From Jiangella alkaliphila (lineage in GTDB: Bacteria > Actinomycetota > Actinomycetes > Jiangellales > Jiangellaceae), in assembly GCF_900105925.1 (NCBI RefSeq), contig NZ_LT629791.1:558001-622000 (forward strand): DNA of 64,000 nucleotides, in the 5' to 3' direction. The translations under genes and the position numbers were made by a program. Below the pieces are notes generated by a model that searched no databases, was not told the origin of the DNA, and was given only the letters and a program-made list of their open reading frames with translations. Below are positions 46,503-55,299 of this stretch, one piece after another (positions within the stretch are counted from its first letter, which is position 1; the number at the start of each line of letters is the position of its first letter).

Positions 46503-47855
46503 TTAGGCACAGCCACAGCCGGCCAGCGCCGCCGCGACGTCGTCGAGCGCGGCCCGCGCCTCGGTCGTGTTGCCGACGTCGTCGGCGAGCACCGCGAACG
46601 CGTAGCCGACGCCGTCGGCGGCCACCACCACGCCGGCCAGCGCACTGACGCCGGTGAGCGTGCCGGTCTTGGCCCGGACCAGTCCGGCCGCGGAGGAGTC
46701 GCCGAACCGGTCGGCAAGCGTGCCGGTGAACGCGGCGACCGGCAGCCCGGTGACGACGGAACGCAGGCCCGGGTGGTCCGGTCCGGCCGCGAGGGCCAGC
46801 GTCTGGGTGATCAGCGCCGCCGGGACCGCGCTGCCGCGGGCCAGCCCGCTGCCGTCGAGCAGCGTCGCGCCGGACGCGTCGAGGCCCAGCTCGGTGAGCG
46901 CCGCGACGACCGCCGGGCCGGCCGCCTCGGACGTCCCGGCCGCACCCGACGCGATGGCGACGTGCCGCGCCAGCACTTCGGCGCCGTCGTTGTCGCTGCT
47001 GGTGAGGACGTCCTCGACGACGGTCGCGAGCGGCGCGGACTCGACGGCGGCCAGCTCGGCGGCGTCGGCGGGCGCGGCGGCCTCGACCGGTTCGCCGTCG
47101 ACGGCGATGCCCTGGTCGGCGAGCAGGCCGGCGAACTCCTCGGCCGCGTCGAGCGGCGGGTCGGCCGGCCGGTCCATGATGTCGGCCGCGAGCGCGGTGG
47201 TCGGCGAGACGACGCTGGGCACGTAGCTCGGCGTCCAGTCAGGGTCCACCGCCGGGCCGGTGAACAGCGAGGCGTCGTAGGACAACGTCACCGCCGCCAC
47301 GCCGGCCTCGGTCAGCGCCTGCGCCGTCGACGCGGCGAGGTCGGCCAGCCGGGTGCCGGCGCCGTCGTCCGCCGTGAGCGTGGGGTCGCCGCCGCCGACC
47401 AGCGTGAGGGCGGACGGGTCCGGCCCGCTGACGACCCGGGTGGTGAACGTGTGGTCCGGGCCGAGCGCGTGGAGGGCCGCCGCGCCGGTGAGGATCTTCA
47501 AGGTACTGGCGGGGGTGTGCGGGTCGGCGCCGGCGGACTCGTACGACGGCGCGCCGGTGCTGAGGTTCAGGACGCTGACGCCGACCCGCCCGCCCAGCCC
47601 GGCGACGCCGAGCGTGGGCGCGAGCACGTCACCGACGGCCGGCTCACCCGCCGTGCCGGCGGTGGCCGGAGCGGCCAGCACCCCCGGCGCGGGCGACCAG
47701 GTCGCCGCGGGCGGCGCCTCGGGGCGGAACAGCGGCGTCTCGGCCGCCGCGGCGTCGTCGGTCCAGGGCAGCCCGGCCGTCTGGTCGAGCACCACCCCGG
47801 CACCGGCCGCGAGCACGACGACACAGCCGGCCACAATCCCGGCCCGCCTCCACAT
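46503..47855 (-). CDS. dacB: D-alanyl-D-alanine carboxypeptidase/endopeptidase, PBP4 class (450 aa)
   Basis: Exported class C penicillin-binding protein that trims or cleaves peptidoglycan cross-bridges. A signal-anchor (RRAGIVAGCVVVLAAGAGVVL) starts the protein. SxxK is in HTPASTLKILTGAAAL, SxN in VLTSSDNDGAEVLARH, and KTG in LVRAKTGTLTGVSALAGVV. The intervening domain (GGDPTLTADDGAGTRLADLA) is typical of S13 peptidases. ATG 47855 is preferred because a G-run lies 5 nt upstream; GTG 47870 is possible. It is divergent from ppa, as commonly seen. Confidence 0.93.
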   Translation of the reverse strand: MWRRAGIVAGCVVVLAAGAGVVLDQTAGLPWTDDAAAAETPLFRPEAPPAATWSPAPGVLAAPATAGTAGEPAVGDVLAPTLGVAGLGGRVGVSVLNLSTGAPSYESAGADPHTPASTLKILTGAAALHALGPDHTFTTRVVSGPDPSALTLVGGGDPTLTADDGAGTRLADLAASTAQALTEAGVAAVTLSYDASLFTGPAVDPDWTPSYVPSVVSPTTALAADIMDRPADPPLDAAEEFAGLLADQGIAVDGEPVEAAAPADAAELAAVESAPLATVVEDVLTSSDNDGAEVLARHVAIASGAAGTSEAAGPAVVAALTELGLDASGATLLDGSGLARGSAVPAALITQTLALAAGPDHPGLRSVVTGLPVAAFTGTLADRFGDSSAAGLVRAKTGTLTGVSALAGVVVAADGVGYAFAVLADDVGNTTEARAALDDVAAALAGCGCA

Positions 47856-47951
47856 CGTCGCCCCCCTCACCTCGTGACACGGCCGACATCACCGTACGGG
47901 AGACTGGACCCGACCAGCACATCGGGACGCTGAGAGGTAAAGGACGTACAG

Positions 47952-48449
47952 GTGGAGTTCGACGTCACCATCGAGATCCCGGCGGGCAGCCGGAACAAGT
48001 ACGAAATGGACCACGAGACCGGCCGGATCAGGCTCGACCGCCGGCTCTTCACGTCGACCCGCTACCCCCACGACTACGGGTTCATCGACGACACGCTCGG
48101 CCTCGACAGCGACCCGCTCGACGCCCTGGTGATCCTCGAGGAGCCGACCTTCCCGGGCTGCCTCATCCGCTGCCGCGCCGTCGGCATGTTCCGGATGAAG
48201 GACGAGGCCGGCGGCGACGACAAGGTGCTCTGCGTGCCGGCCGGTGACCCGCGGAAGATCACCATCCAGGACATCGGCGACGTGCCCGAGTTCGACCGGC
48301 TGGAGATCCAGCACTTCTTCGAGATCTACAAGGACCTCGAGCCGGGCAAGTCGGTCGAGGGCGCCACGTGGGTCGACCGCGCCGCCGCCGAGGAGGAGAT
48401 CGAGGCGTCGCGCCGTCGCCTCATCGAGGCCGGCGGCCTGCCGCACTGA
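47952..48449 (+). CDS. ppa: Inorganic pyrophosphatase (165 aa)
   Basis: Hydrolyses pyrophosphate to phosphate and so drives biosynthetic reactions. Family I soluble enzyme: [44 protein letters not shown] and the metal signature [11 protein letters not shown], then [18 protein letters not shown] and [16 protein letters not shown]. Length is standard for the bacterial hexameric form. GTG 47952 has AAAGGA 8 nt upstream. Confidence 0.97.
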   Translation: MEFDVTIEIPAGSRNKYEMDHETGRIRLDRRLFTSTRYPHDYGFIDDTLGLDSDPLDALVILEEPTFPGCLIRCRAVGMFRMKDEAGGDDKVLCVPAGDPRKITIQDIGDVPEFDRLEIQHFFEIYKDLEPGKSVEGATWVDRAAAEEEIEASRRRLIEAGGLPH

Positions 48450-48459
48450 TGCGGGTGGG

Positions 48460-49812
48460 TCACACCCGGCCGTAGAAGGACGGGTCGACCCAGTAGAAGA
48501 CGTCCTGCACCTCGACGTCCTTGCCCGGCCGCGGCGCGTGGATCATCTGCCCGCCGCCGATGTACAGGCCGACGTGGTACACGCCGGAGGCCTGGCCGTT
48601 GTCGGACCAGAAGATCAGGTCGCCGGGGCGTAGGTCGGAGTACGAGACGCGGTCGACCTGTTGCGCCTGCGCGACGCTCCAGTGCGGCATGTCGACCCCG
48701 CCGGCCTCCCAGGCGCGCATGGTGAGGCCGGAGCAGTCGAAGCTGCCCGGGCCGTCGGCGCCCCACTCGTACGGCTTGCCGAGCTGGGCGTACGCGTAGT
48801 CGACGGCGGCCTCGGCACCGTCGGCGGGCGGATCCGGATCGGGCTCCTCCGGCTCCTCGGTCGGCTCCGGCGACGGCTCGACGGTGGGCTGCGGCGGCTC
48901 GGGCGGCGGAGGAGGCGGCTCGGTCGTGGGCTGCGGCGGCTGGCTCGGCTCGGTCGTCGGCTGCGGCGGCGTGGTCGGCTCGACCGGGACGGTCGGGTCG
49001 TCGGGCGGCCCGACGGACGGCTGGCCGGTCGGCGCCGGCGGCTCCGTCGGGTCCTGCTCCGCCTGCTCCTGTTCGAGCTCCTCCTGCTCGGCCTCCAGCG
49101 CCTCCTGGCGCTGTTGCTCCAGAGCGACGGTGGTGCCGCGGGCGGCGGCGAGCTGCGCGATCGCGGTGCTGCGCTGCGCCTCGACGGCGGCGACCGCCTG
49201 CTCCTGCCCGGCGACGGCGGCCTCGGCGGCGGCCCGTGCGGCGTCGGCCTGCTCGGCCGCCGTCGTCCGCTCCGCCAGCGCGGTCGCGGCCTGCGCCGCG
49301 GCGTGGTCGGCGTCGTGCCTGGCGTCGCGGGCCCGCTGCGCGATGGTGACCTGCGAGCGGGTGACGGCGCGCAGCGCGCCCATGCCCTCGTAGAGCGCCT
49401 GCCCGTCGTCCGCGCCGAGCACCATGCCGACGCCGGCCAGCTGGCCGCCATGGCTGTAGGTCGCCGACGCCATCCGGCCCAGCTCGATGCGGGCCTGCTC
49501 GGCCTCGGCGTCGCGCTGCTCGGCCGCCGCTCGCGCCGTCTGCTCCGTCTCGGTGGCCTGCTCGAGCAGCACCCGGGCGCCGTTGTACGCCTCGATCGCC
49601 TTGGCCGCCTGGATGTACAGCGCGTCGACCTGCGCCGACAGCTCGGCGAGCCTGGCCTCGAGCGCCGAGACGTCGCCGGCGGCGGCCGCCTCGGCGTCGC
49701 GGGAGTCCTGGATGTCGGACTCAGTGGGAACGGTCGGGTCGGCGAACGCCGGCCCGACCACGCCGGCTGCCAAAGCGGTGGCGAACACCCCCGCCAACAT
49801 CCCGTTTCGCAC
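48460..49812 (-). CDS. Secreted NlpC/P60 (C40) peptidoglycan endopeptidase with coiled coil (450 aa)
   Basis: RipA-like cell-wall hydrolase. GTG 49812, with GGGGGAGG 8 nt upstream, opens a signal peptide (GMLAGVFATALAAGVVGPAFA); longer open frame upstream is not needed. Residues 30-240 are long Ala/Glu/Gln-rich coiled coils. A Pro/Thr/Glu-rich linker of about 85 residues follows (PTTEPSQPPQPTTEP). The catalytic domain has SFDCSGLTMRAWEAGG (Cys360), VYHVGLYIGGGQMIHAPRPG (His) and a polar third residue. Such proteins cleave D-Glu-mDAP links and are held inactive by the coiled coil. Confidence 0.92.
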   Translation of the reverse strand: MRNGMLAGVFATALAAGVVGPAFADPTVPTESDIQDSRDAEAAAAGDVSALEARLAELSAQVDALYIQAAKAIEAYNGARVLLEQATETEQTARAAAEQRDAEAEQARIELGRMASATYSHGGQLAGVGMVLGADDGQALYEGMGALRAVTRSQVTIAQRARDARHDADHAAAQAATALAERTTAAEQADAARAAAEAAVAGQEQAVAAVEAQRSTAIAQLAAARGTTVALEQQRQEALEAEQEELEQEQAEQDPTEPPAPTGQPSVGPPDDPTVPVEPTTPPQPTTEPSQPPQPTTEPPPPPPEPPQPTVEPSPEPTEEPEEPDPDPPADGAEAAVDYAYAQLGKPYEWGADGPGSFDCSGLTMRAWEAGGVDMPHWSVAQAQQVDRVSYSDLRPGDLIFWSDNGQASGVYHVGLYIGGGQMIHAPRPGKDVEVQDVFYWVDPSFYGRV

Positions 49813-49972
49813 TCTGGCAACCTCCCCCGTACCTGGCGTCCCACGAAGCACAGTAGCCAATAAAGTCACGCCAGAGAACAGGAACCACAGGAATTTCACC
49901 AGTCACACGGCGTGTCGCCTTGACAAACCACACACGTGTAATTCGGGAACGCGCAGGACAACCCGGTCGAAG

Positions 49973-50446
49973 TCAGGCGTCGGCGGCCACGTCGGTCCGC
50001 GGCGCCTGGACCCGGCGCAGCAGCGGCGACAGCACCAGCACGCTGCGGGTCCGGGCCACGAACGGCTCGGCGGAGATCTCCGTCAGCACCCGCTCGAAGT
50101 GCTGCATGCTCCCGGCGAAGACGTGCAGCAGGGCGTCGGCGTCGCCGGTGACCATGAACGCCTCGACGACCTCCGGGTAGGTCTGCACGCGCCGGGCGAT
50201 CTGCGCGCCCGTCGTGCGCTGGTTGCAGAACAGTTCGACGTAGGCCTCGGTGCTCCAGCCGATCTCGGCCGGCTCGACCCTGACGGTGAACCCGGTGACG
50301 ACGCCGCGGGCGCGCAGCCGGTCGACCCGCCGCTTCACCGCCGGCGCGGACAGGCTGACCTTCGCCCCGATGGCGCCGTAGCTCGCGCGGCCGTCGGCCA
50401 TGAGGACCCGGATGATCTGCTCGTCCAGCGCGTCGAGTGTCGTCAT
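49973..50446 (-). CDS. Lrp/AsnC-family transcriptional regulator (157 aa)
   Basis: Amino-acid-responsive regulator. The N-terminal HTH (LDALDEQIIRVLMADGRASYGAIGAKVSLSAPAVKRRVDRL) is followed by the RAM-type domain (TYPEVVEAFMVTGDADALLHVFAGSMQHFERVL). ATG 50446 begins MTTLDALDEQ, the family start, though the frame is open upstream. It is divergent from ddaH-rocD across 135 bp with CAACGTTG-centred repeats, so it probably activates or represses arginine/ornithine catabolism there and itself. Confidence 0.9.
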   Translation of the reverse strand: MTTLDALDEQIIRVLMADGRASYGAIGAKVSLSAPAVKRRVDRLRARGVVTGFTVRVEPAEIGWSTEAYVELFCNQRTTGAQIARRVQTYPEVVEAFMVTGDADALLHVFAGSMQHFERVLTEISAEPFVARTRSVLVLSPLLRRVQAPRTDVAADA

Positions 50447-50507
50447 GGGGCGATCGTCCCCGTTCGCGCCCACCGCGCGCAACGAATCGCCGTCCGTTCG
50501 AGAGCGG

Positions 50508-50523
50508 ACGCAACGTTGTGCAT
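50508..50523. promoter_or_regulatory. Candidate Lrp-type binding site
   Basis: ACGCAACGTTGTGCAT contains the perfect palindrome CAACGTTG (50511-50518). Related half-sites CGCAACG (near 50478) and CGCAAC (near 50530) flank it, giving about 20-25 bp phasing, as Lrp-type oligomers like. It lies midway between the regulator and ddaH. Confidence 0.5.
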
Positions 50524-50569
50524 CCATACGCGCAACAGAACGGTCTCGATCGCCACCAGGGCCCCGCCC

Positions 50570-50575
50570 TACCTT
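50570..50575 (+). promoter_or_regulatory. Leaderless -10 box of ddaH
   Basis: TACCTT is followed by six bases and then GTG 50582, predicting transcription from the first base of the start codon. No -35 is recognisable, in line with regulator dependence. Confidence 0.55.
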
Positions 50576-50581
50576 TCAGAT

Positions 50582-51457
50582 GTGACTGTGAACGACGCCC
50601 CGGAGCTCACCCGGCTCCCGTCGGCCGGCCCTCGCGTCGCGACGACCCGCGACTACGTGATGTGCCGCCCGGACCACTTCGCCGTGCACTACTCGATCAA
50701 CGTCTGGATGGACCCCGCCCGGCCGGTCGACCACGACCGTGCGCTCGCCCAGTGGAAGACGCTGCGGGCGACCTACGAGCGGCTGGGGCACCGCGTGCAC
50801 CAGCTGGACCCGCGGCCCGGCCTGCCGGACATGGTGTTCGCCGCCAACGGCGCGTTCGTGGTCGGCGACCGCGCGCTGGGTGCCCGGTTCCGCGAGCTGG
50901 TCCGGGCCGACGAGGCGCCGGCGCACCGGGCCTGGCTCGGGGCCGCAGGTGTCGCCGTCACCGAGCCGGTCGCCGTCAACGAAGGAGAAGGCGACTTCGC
51001 CTGGGCCGGCGGGCGGATCCTGGCCGGTGCCGGGTTCCGGTCCGACCCCGCCGCGCACGCCGAGCTGGCCGCCGTCTTCGATGTCCCCGTCGTGCCGCTC
51101 GAGCTGGTCGACCCGCGGTTCTACCACCTCGACACCGCGCTGGCCGTGCTCGACCGGCGCACCATCGCGTACTACCCGCCGGCGTTCGCGCCGGCCAGCC
51201 AGGAGGTCCTGGCGACGCTGTTCCCCGAGGCGATCGTCGCCACCGAGGCCGACGCGCTGGTGCTCGGGCTGAACGCCGTCAGCGACGGACGGCACGTCGT
51301 GCTCGCCGCTCAGGCACGCGAGCTGGCCGACGCCGTCGCCCGGGCCGGGTTCGAGCCGGTCCCGGTCGACGTGTCCGAGCTGTTGAAGTCCGGTGGCGGC
51401 GTCAAGTGCGCCACTCTTGAACTGCACGCCCCATTGACCGCCGAGGAGATCTCATGA
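50582..51457 (+). CDS. ddaH: Dimethylargininase / amidinotransferase-family hydrolase (291 aa)
   Basis: Guanidine-hydrolysing enzyme of the pentein fold; members act on methylated arginine, giving citrulline, or on related guanidino substrates. YVMCRPDHFAVHYSINVWMDP, DMVFAANGAFVVGD (Asp), EGEGDFAWAGGRILAG (Glu/Asp), FYHLDTALAVL (catalytic His) and GGGVKCATLELHAPL (nucleophilic Cys) are all present. GTG 50582 fits a leaderless start; GTG 50588 is possible. Pairing with rocD and an Lrp regulator points to arginine/ornithine degradation, so true arginine-type substrates are likely but not certain. Confidence 0.87.
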   Translation: MTVNDAPELTRLPSAGPRVATTRDYVMCRPDHFAVHYSINVWMDPARPVDHDRALAQWKTLRATYERLGHRVHQLDPRPGLPDMVFAANGAFVVGDRALGARFRELVRADEAPAHRAWLGAAGVAVTEPVAVNEGEGDFAWAGGRILAGAGFRSDPAAHAELAAVFDVPVVPLELVDPRFYHLDTALAVLDRRTIAYYPPAFAPASQEVLATLFPEAIVATEADALVLGLNAVSDGRHVVLAAQARELADAVARAGFEPVPVDVSELLKSGGGVKCATLELHAPLTAEEIS

Positions 51458-51462
51458 CGATC

Positions 51463-51511
51463 GCTGACCGCGAGGTCGCTAACAGCCGCGAGTCGCGCAA
51501 GGGAAAGGGGG
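51463..51511 (+). repeat. 48-bp dispersed element, copy C (between ddaH and rocD)
   Basis: Shares GACCGCGAGGTC (51466-51477, GCGA tetraloop hairpin), AACAGC and GCAAGGGAAAGGGGG with copies A and B. It occupies almost the whole gap between ddaH and rocD, and its G-rich end doubles as the ribosome site of rocD. It has an open frame in rocD phase from ATG 51454. Confidence 0.6.
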
Positions 51512-51519
51512 ATCAGACC

Positions 51520-52737
51520 ATGCAGGCCACCCGCACCCAGGACGCGATCGCCCTCGTCGAGAGCAGCACCGCGCACAACTACCACCCGCTCCCCGTCGTC
51601 GTCGCGGAGGCCGAGGGGGCGTGGGTCACCGACGTCGAGGGCCGCCGCTACCTCGACTTCCTCGCGGCGTACTCGGCGGTCAACTTCGGCCACCGCCACC
51701 CCGACATCGTCGCCGCCGTCAAGGAGCAGCTGGACCGGGTCACGCTGACCAGCCGCGCGTTCCACCACGACGTGCTCGGCCCGTTCGCCCGCGAGCTGGC
51801 CGACCTCGCCGGCAAAGAGCTCGTGCTGCCGATGAACACCGGCGCCGAAGCGGTCGAGACCGGGCTCAAGGTGGCCCGCAAGTGGGGCTACGAGGTCAAG
51901 GGCGTGCCGGTGGACCAGGCCACCATCATCGTCGCGGAGGGCAACTTCCACGGCCGCACCATCAGCGTCGTCAGCTTCTCCACCGACCCGGTCGCGCGGA
52001 CCCACTTCGGGCCGTTCACGCCTGGCTTCCGGGTGGTGCCGTACGGCGACGCGGCGGCGATGGCGGCGGCCATCGACGACACGACGGTGGCCGTGCTGAT
52101 CGAGCCGGTGCAGGGCGAGGCCGGCGTCGTCGTGCCGCCGGCCGGATACCTGGCCGAGGTGCGCCGGCTGTGCGACGAGCGGCAGGTGCTGTTCGTCGCC
52201 GACGAGATCCAGTCCGGCCTCGGCCGCACCGGCACGACGTTCGCCTGCGAGCACGAGGGCGTCGTGCCCGACCTCTACCTGCTCGGCAAGGCGCTGGGCG
52301 GCGGCGTCGTCCCGGTGTCCGCGGTGGTCGGCGACAGCGACGTCCTCGGCGTCATCCACCCCGGCGAGCACGGCAGCACGTTCGGCGGCAACCCGCTGGC
52401 CTGCGCGGCCGGGCGCGCCGTCGTCGCGATGCTGTCGACCGGGCAGTGGCAGCGCGCCGCCGTGGAGCTGGGCGCGCACCTGCACGCGCGGTTGTCCGGC
52501 CTGATCGGGCGCGGGGTGGTCGAGGTCCGCGGGCGCGGGCTGTGGGCCGGCGTCGACATCAACCCCGAGCTGATGAGCGGCCGCGAGGCGTGCGAGGCGC
52601 TGCTGGGCGAGGGCATCCTCGTCAAGGACACCCACGGCTCGACCATCCGGTTCGCGCCGCCGCTGGTGGTGACCCGCGACGAGATCGACCTCGCGGTCGA
52701 CGCGCTCGGCCGGGTGCTGGCGGCGCGCGGAGCGTGA
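51520..52737 (+). CDS. rocD: Ornithine-oxo-acid transaminase (405 aa)
   Basis: PLP enzyme converting ornithine and 2-oxoglutarate to glutamate semialdehyde and glutamate. STAHNYHPLPVVVAEAEGAWV is the substrate-recognition start, NTGAEAVETGLKVARKWG binds PLP phosphate, ADEIQSGLGRTGTTFACEHEGVVPDLYLLGKALGGG contains the PLP-binding Asp and Lys. ATG 51520 matches the family N-terminus and has AGGGGG 8 nt before it. An in-frame ATG at 51454, overlapping the ddaH stop and preceded by GAGGAG, would add 22 residues that come from the inserted repeat. Confidence 0.94.
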   Translation: MQATRTQDAIALVESSTAHNYHPLPVVVAEAEGAWVTDVEGRRYLDFLAAYSAVNFGHRHPDIVAAVKEQLDRVTLTSRAFHHDVLGPFARELADLAGKELVLPMNTGAEAVETGLKVARKWGYEVKGVPVDQATIIVAEGNFHGRTISVVSFSTDPVARTHFGPFTPGFRVVPYGDAAAMAAAIDDTTVAVLIEPVQGEAGVVVPPAGYLAEVRRLCDERQVLFVADEIQSGLGRTGTTFACEHEGVVPDLYLLGKALGGGVVPVSAVVGDSDVLGVIHPGEHGSTFGGNPLACAAGRAVVAMLSTGQWQRAAVELGAHLHARLSGLIGRGVVEVRGRGLWAGVDINPELMSGREACEALLGEGILVKDTHGSTIRFAPPLVVTRDEIDLAVDALGRVLAARGA

Positions 52738-52785
52738 CGGTCGACACATCCACGCGGCGGTCATCTCAAGGACACCTGACGGGCG

Positions 52786-52791
52786 TACGGT
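52786..52791 (+). promoter_or_regulatory. Leaderless -10 box of the small-protein/subtilase operon
   Basis: TACGGT is followed by six bases and GTG 52798. The identical box and spacing occur before the ThrE-type gene (57657). Confidence 0.5.
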
Positions 52792-52797
52792 GACCCG

Positions 52798-52974
52798 GTG
52801 CCGAAGAAGCCGGACGACGAGGTCACCGTTCTCCGCGTCAACCCCGCCGTGTGGGCCCAAGCACTGAAGGCCGCCGACGGCGACGCCCGACGCATCGAGA
52901 TCCGCGGCGAGTTCGACGTCGTCGTGCACAACGAGCCGCTGCCGCCGGGAGAGCGGGTCAAGCGGCAGCCGTGA
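52798..52974 (+). CDS. Hypothetical 58-aa protein coupled to a subtilase
   Basis: Unrecognised small soluble protein, VTVLRVNPAVWAQALKAADGDARRIEI then RGEFDVVVHNEPLPPG. Mixed charge, no signal peptide or membrane segment. A leaderless promoter box lies 6 nt before its GTG, and its stop overlaps the GTG of the subtilase gene, so it is very probably translated. The C-terminal Pro-rich strand could be an inhibitor-like or adaptor segment for the protease, but nothing proves it. Confidence 0.65.
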   Translation: MPKKPDDEVTVLRVNPAVWAQALKAADGDARRIEIRGEFDVVVHNEPLPPGERVKRQP

Positions 52975-55262
52975 ACCGCCGATTGCTGCTCGGGATCTCC
53001 GCCGTCGTCGTCGCGATCGTGGCCGCGGTCGCGGTCGTGCTGGTCACCCGTGACGACGGTGACAACCCCAGCGCCACGCTCAGCGACGCGCTCAGCGACG
53101 AGCAACGGGCGCTGATCGAGCGCGCCGAGCCGAGCCCCGACTGCCCGGACGAGCCGGTCGCCGCGCCCGATGACGAGTCCCTGGTCGCGTTGGACGTCCT
53201 GCGGGTCGACGAGAACGACTGCCTCGTCGCGGCCACCGAGTACGTCGCCCCTGACGAGGTCGACGATCGGCGGGCCGAACTGCTGGAGGAGCCTGGCGTC
53301 GTCGCCGCCGGCGTGGTCGGCGAGGTCGGCCTCGACGAGGAGGACGACCGCCGCGACGACCAGTGGTCGCTGGACCGGCTGGGCGCCGAGGAGGACTCAC
53401 CGGACCTGCCCTGGCCGGACGGCCACGGCGCCGTGCTCGCGGTGCTCGACACCGGCGTCGACGAGACGCACCCGGACCTCGGCGACGCCGTCCTGGAGCG
53501 CCGCCATTACCCCGGCGAGGGCGAGCACGACCCGGACGGCCATGGCACGCACGTCGCCGGCATCGCGGCCGCCCGGCGCGACAACGGCGGCATCATCGGG
53601 GTCGCGCCGCGAGTGAGCGTCCTCGACGTGCCGGTCCGGCTGAAGGACGTCAACGACGCCGGGCCCAGCTGGCCGACCGGCCTCGCCTGGGCCGTCAACC
53701 ACGGCGCCGACGCGGTCAACATGTCCTTCGGCGGGCCGATCCCGGCGGCGCCGGACGTCGAAGAGCTCCAGGACCTGGAGGTCGAGGCGGCGGCGGTGTA
53801 CTTCGCCGTCAGCAACGACGTGGTCGTGGTCTCGTCCGGCGGCAACTGCGGACCGTCGCCGCTCACCGACTGCGCCGACGTCAACCAGCGGCAGACCCCC
53901 TCCTCGCTGCCGGGCGTGATCGCCGTCGGCGCGGTCCAGGACGACTTGGACCTGGCCGGGTACTCGACCCGGAACGAGGACATCGACCTCGTCGCACCGG
54001 GTGGCGGCGACCTGTTCACCGGCGTGCTCTCCACCTACCCCGGCGGTGGGTACGAGAGTCTCCAGGGCACGTCCCAGGCCGCGCCGCACGTGGCCGCCGC
54101 GGCCGCGCTGATCAGAGCCGCCGCGCCCGAGGCCTCCGGCGACGAGATCGGGCAGGCGCTGCTCGACACCGCCGACCTCGATCGGCTGGACGAGGGCGAC
54201 CGCGAAGGACGCGGCGTCGGCCGCGGCTTCCTGGACATCGCCGGCGCGCTGGAGCAGGTCCTGGCCGGGGCGCCGCCGGCGACGTCGCCGCCCGCGGACC
54301 GCACGCGCACGGCCTTCGTCCGCGACGACGAGCTGTTCGCCTTCGACGGCGCTGAGGTCGGCCCCGTCCGGACGATCGACCCCGGGACGGCCGTGCGCTG
54401 GCTCGACTGGACCGCCGACGGGTCGCTGCTCGTCGGCGCCGACGACGGCGAGCTGTTCGCCTGGGACGGGTCTGCGCTGGTCGAGGCACCGTGCGGCTGG
54501 TGCTCCGAGAGCCGGCCGGCGTTCCTCGAGGACGTCGAGGTCGAGGGCGCGACCGGCGACTTCGTCGTCGGCATGGACTACGCGGGCACGATGACCTGGT
54601 ACGACGCGGCGACCCTTGACGAGGTGGCCTCGACGACGCCGACCTTCCCGGCCGACGCCGTCGGCACGAAGACGCTGCTCGGCGCGGTGGGCGGGCAGCT
54701 GCTGGTGCACGAGTCCGGCGGCGCGCAGGCGTCGGAGCGGGTGTGGCTGCTCGATCCGGCGTCGGGCGCCGCCGAGCTGTCGGCCGACGTCATGGGCTCA
54801 CCGCAGGCGCCGATCGCCGTGGCCGCCGACGGCGCGCAGGTCGCCGTCGTCACCGGCTACGGCGCGTGCGGCGCCGAGGTCACGGTGCTCGACGCCGCCG
54901 GCCTGACGGAGCTCGCCGTGGCGCCGGTGCCCGAGGACCTGATCCTCGACGAGGTGTTCTTCAACGGCGAGGCGCTCTACGCGACGATGGAGGTGGCCGC
55001 GAGCGACTGCTCGGCCCTCCAGCCGGACGGGCTGTGGCGCCTCGACCGCGGCCGGTGGCAGGAGATCGACGAGTCGCCCATCGGCGCCCGGCCGCTCGAG
55101 GGCATCGACGACGACACGGCTGAGAGCTGGCTGGTGGCGGGCATCGACGGGCAGGGCGGGTTCAACCCGCCGCTGACCGGCGACCCGTCGGCGAACGAGC
55201 TCGGGCCCATCACCGACGGTCCATGGGCGACACCGACCACCACCGAGGTTCCGTGGCCGTAG
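52971..55262 (+). CDS. Membrane-anchored S8 serine protease with beta-propeller-like C-terminus (763 aa)
   Basis: Subtilase facing outward. The N-terminal helix (LLLGISAVVVAIVAAVAVVLV) is followed directly by an acidic stem with no cleavage site, so it looks like a signal anchor. The propeptide-like part carries two Cys (SPDCPDE, NDCLVAA). The triad is Asp160 (VLDTGVDETHPDL), His191 (HGTHVAGIA) and Ser368 (GTSQAAPHVA). The last 320 residues form repeated short beta motifs (DGSLLVGADDGELFAWDG) like a propeller. It lies upstream of the toxin-immunity pair with a 37-bp gap, so it could process that toxin (inference). Confidence 0.88.
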   Translation: MNRRLLLGISAVVVAIVAAVAVVLVTRDDGDNPSATLSDALSDEQRALIERAEPSPDCPDEPVAAPDDESLVALDVLRVDENDCLVAATEYVAPDEVDDRRAELLEEPGVVAAGVVGEVGLDEEDDRRDDQWSLDRLGAEEDSPDLPWPDGHGAVLAVLDTGVDETHPDLGDAVLERRHYPGEGEHDPDGHGTHVAGIAAARRDNGGIIGVAPRVSVLDVPVRLKDVNDAGPSWPTGLAWAVNHGADAVNMSFGGPIPAAPDVEELQDLEVEAAAVYFAVSNDVVVVSSGGNCGPSPLTDCADVNQRQTPSSLPGVIAVGAVQDDLDLAGYSTRNEDIDLVAPGGGDLFTGVLSTYPGGGYESLQGTSQAAPHVAAAAALIRAAAPEASGDEIGQALLDTADLDRLDEGDREGRGVGRGFLDIAGALEQVLAGAPPATSPPADRTRTAFVRDDELFAFDGAEVGPVRTIDPGTAVRWLDWTADGSLLVGADDGELFAWDGSALVEAPCGWCSESRPAFLEDVEVEGATGDFVVGMDYAGTMTWYDAATLDEVASTTPTFPADAVGTKTLLGAVGGQLLVHESGGAQASERVWLLDPASGAAELSADVMGSPQAPIAVAADGAQVAVVTGYGACGAEVTVLDAAGLTELAVAPVPEDLILDEVFFNGEALYATMEVAASDCSALQPDGLWRLDRGRWQEIDESPIGARPLEGIDDDTAESWLVAGIDGQGGFNPPLTGDPSANELGPITDGPWATPTTTEVPWP

Positions 55263-55299
55263 CCGTCACAGGAGCGGGACGCCGGGGACTTTCGCGGGT

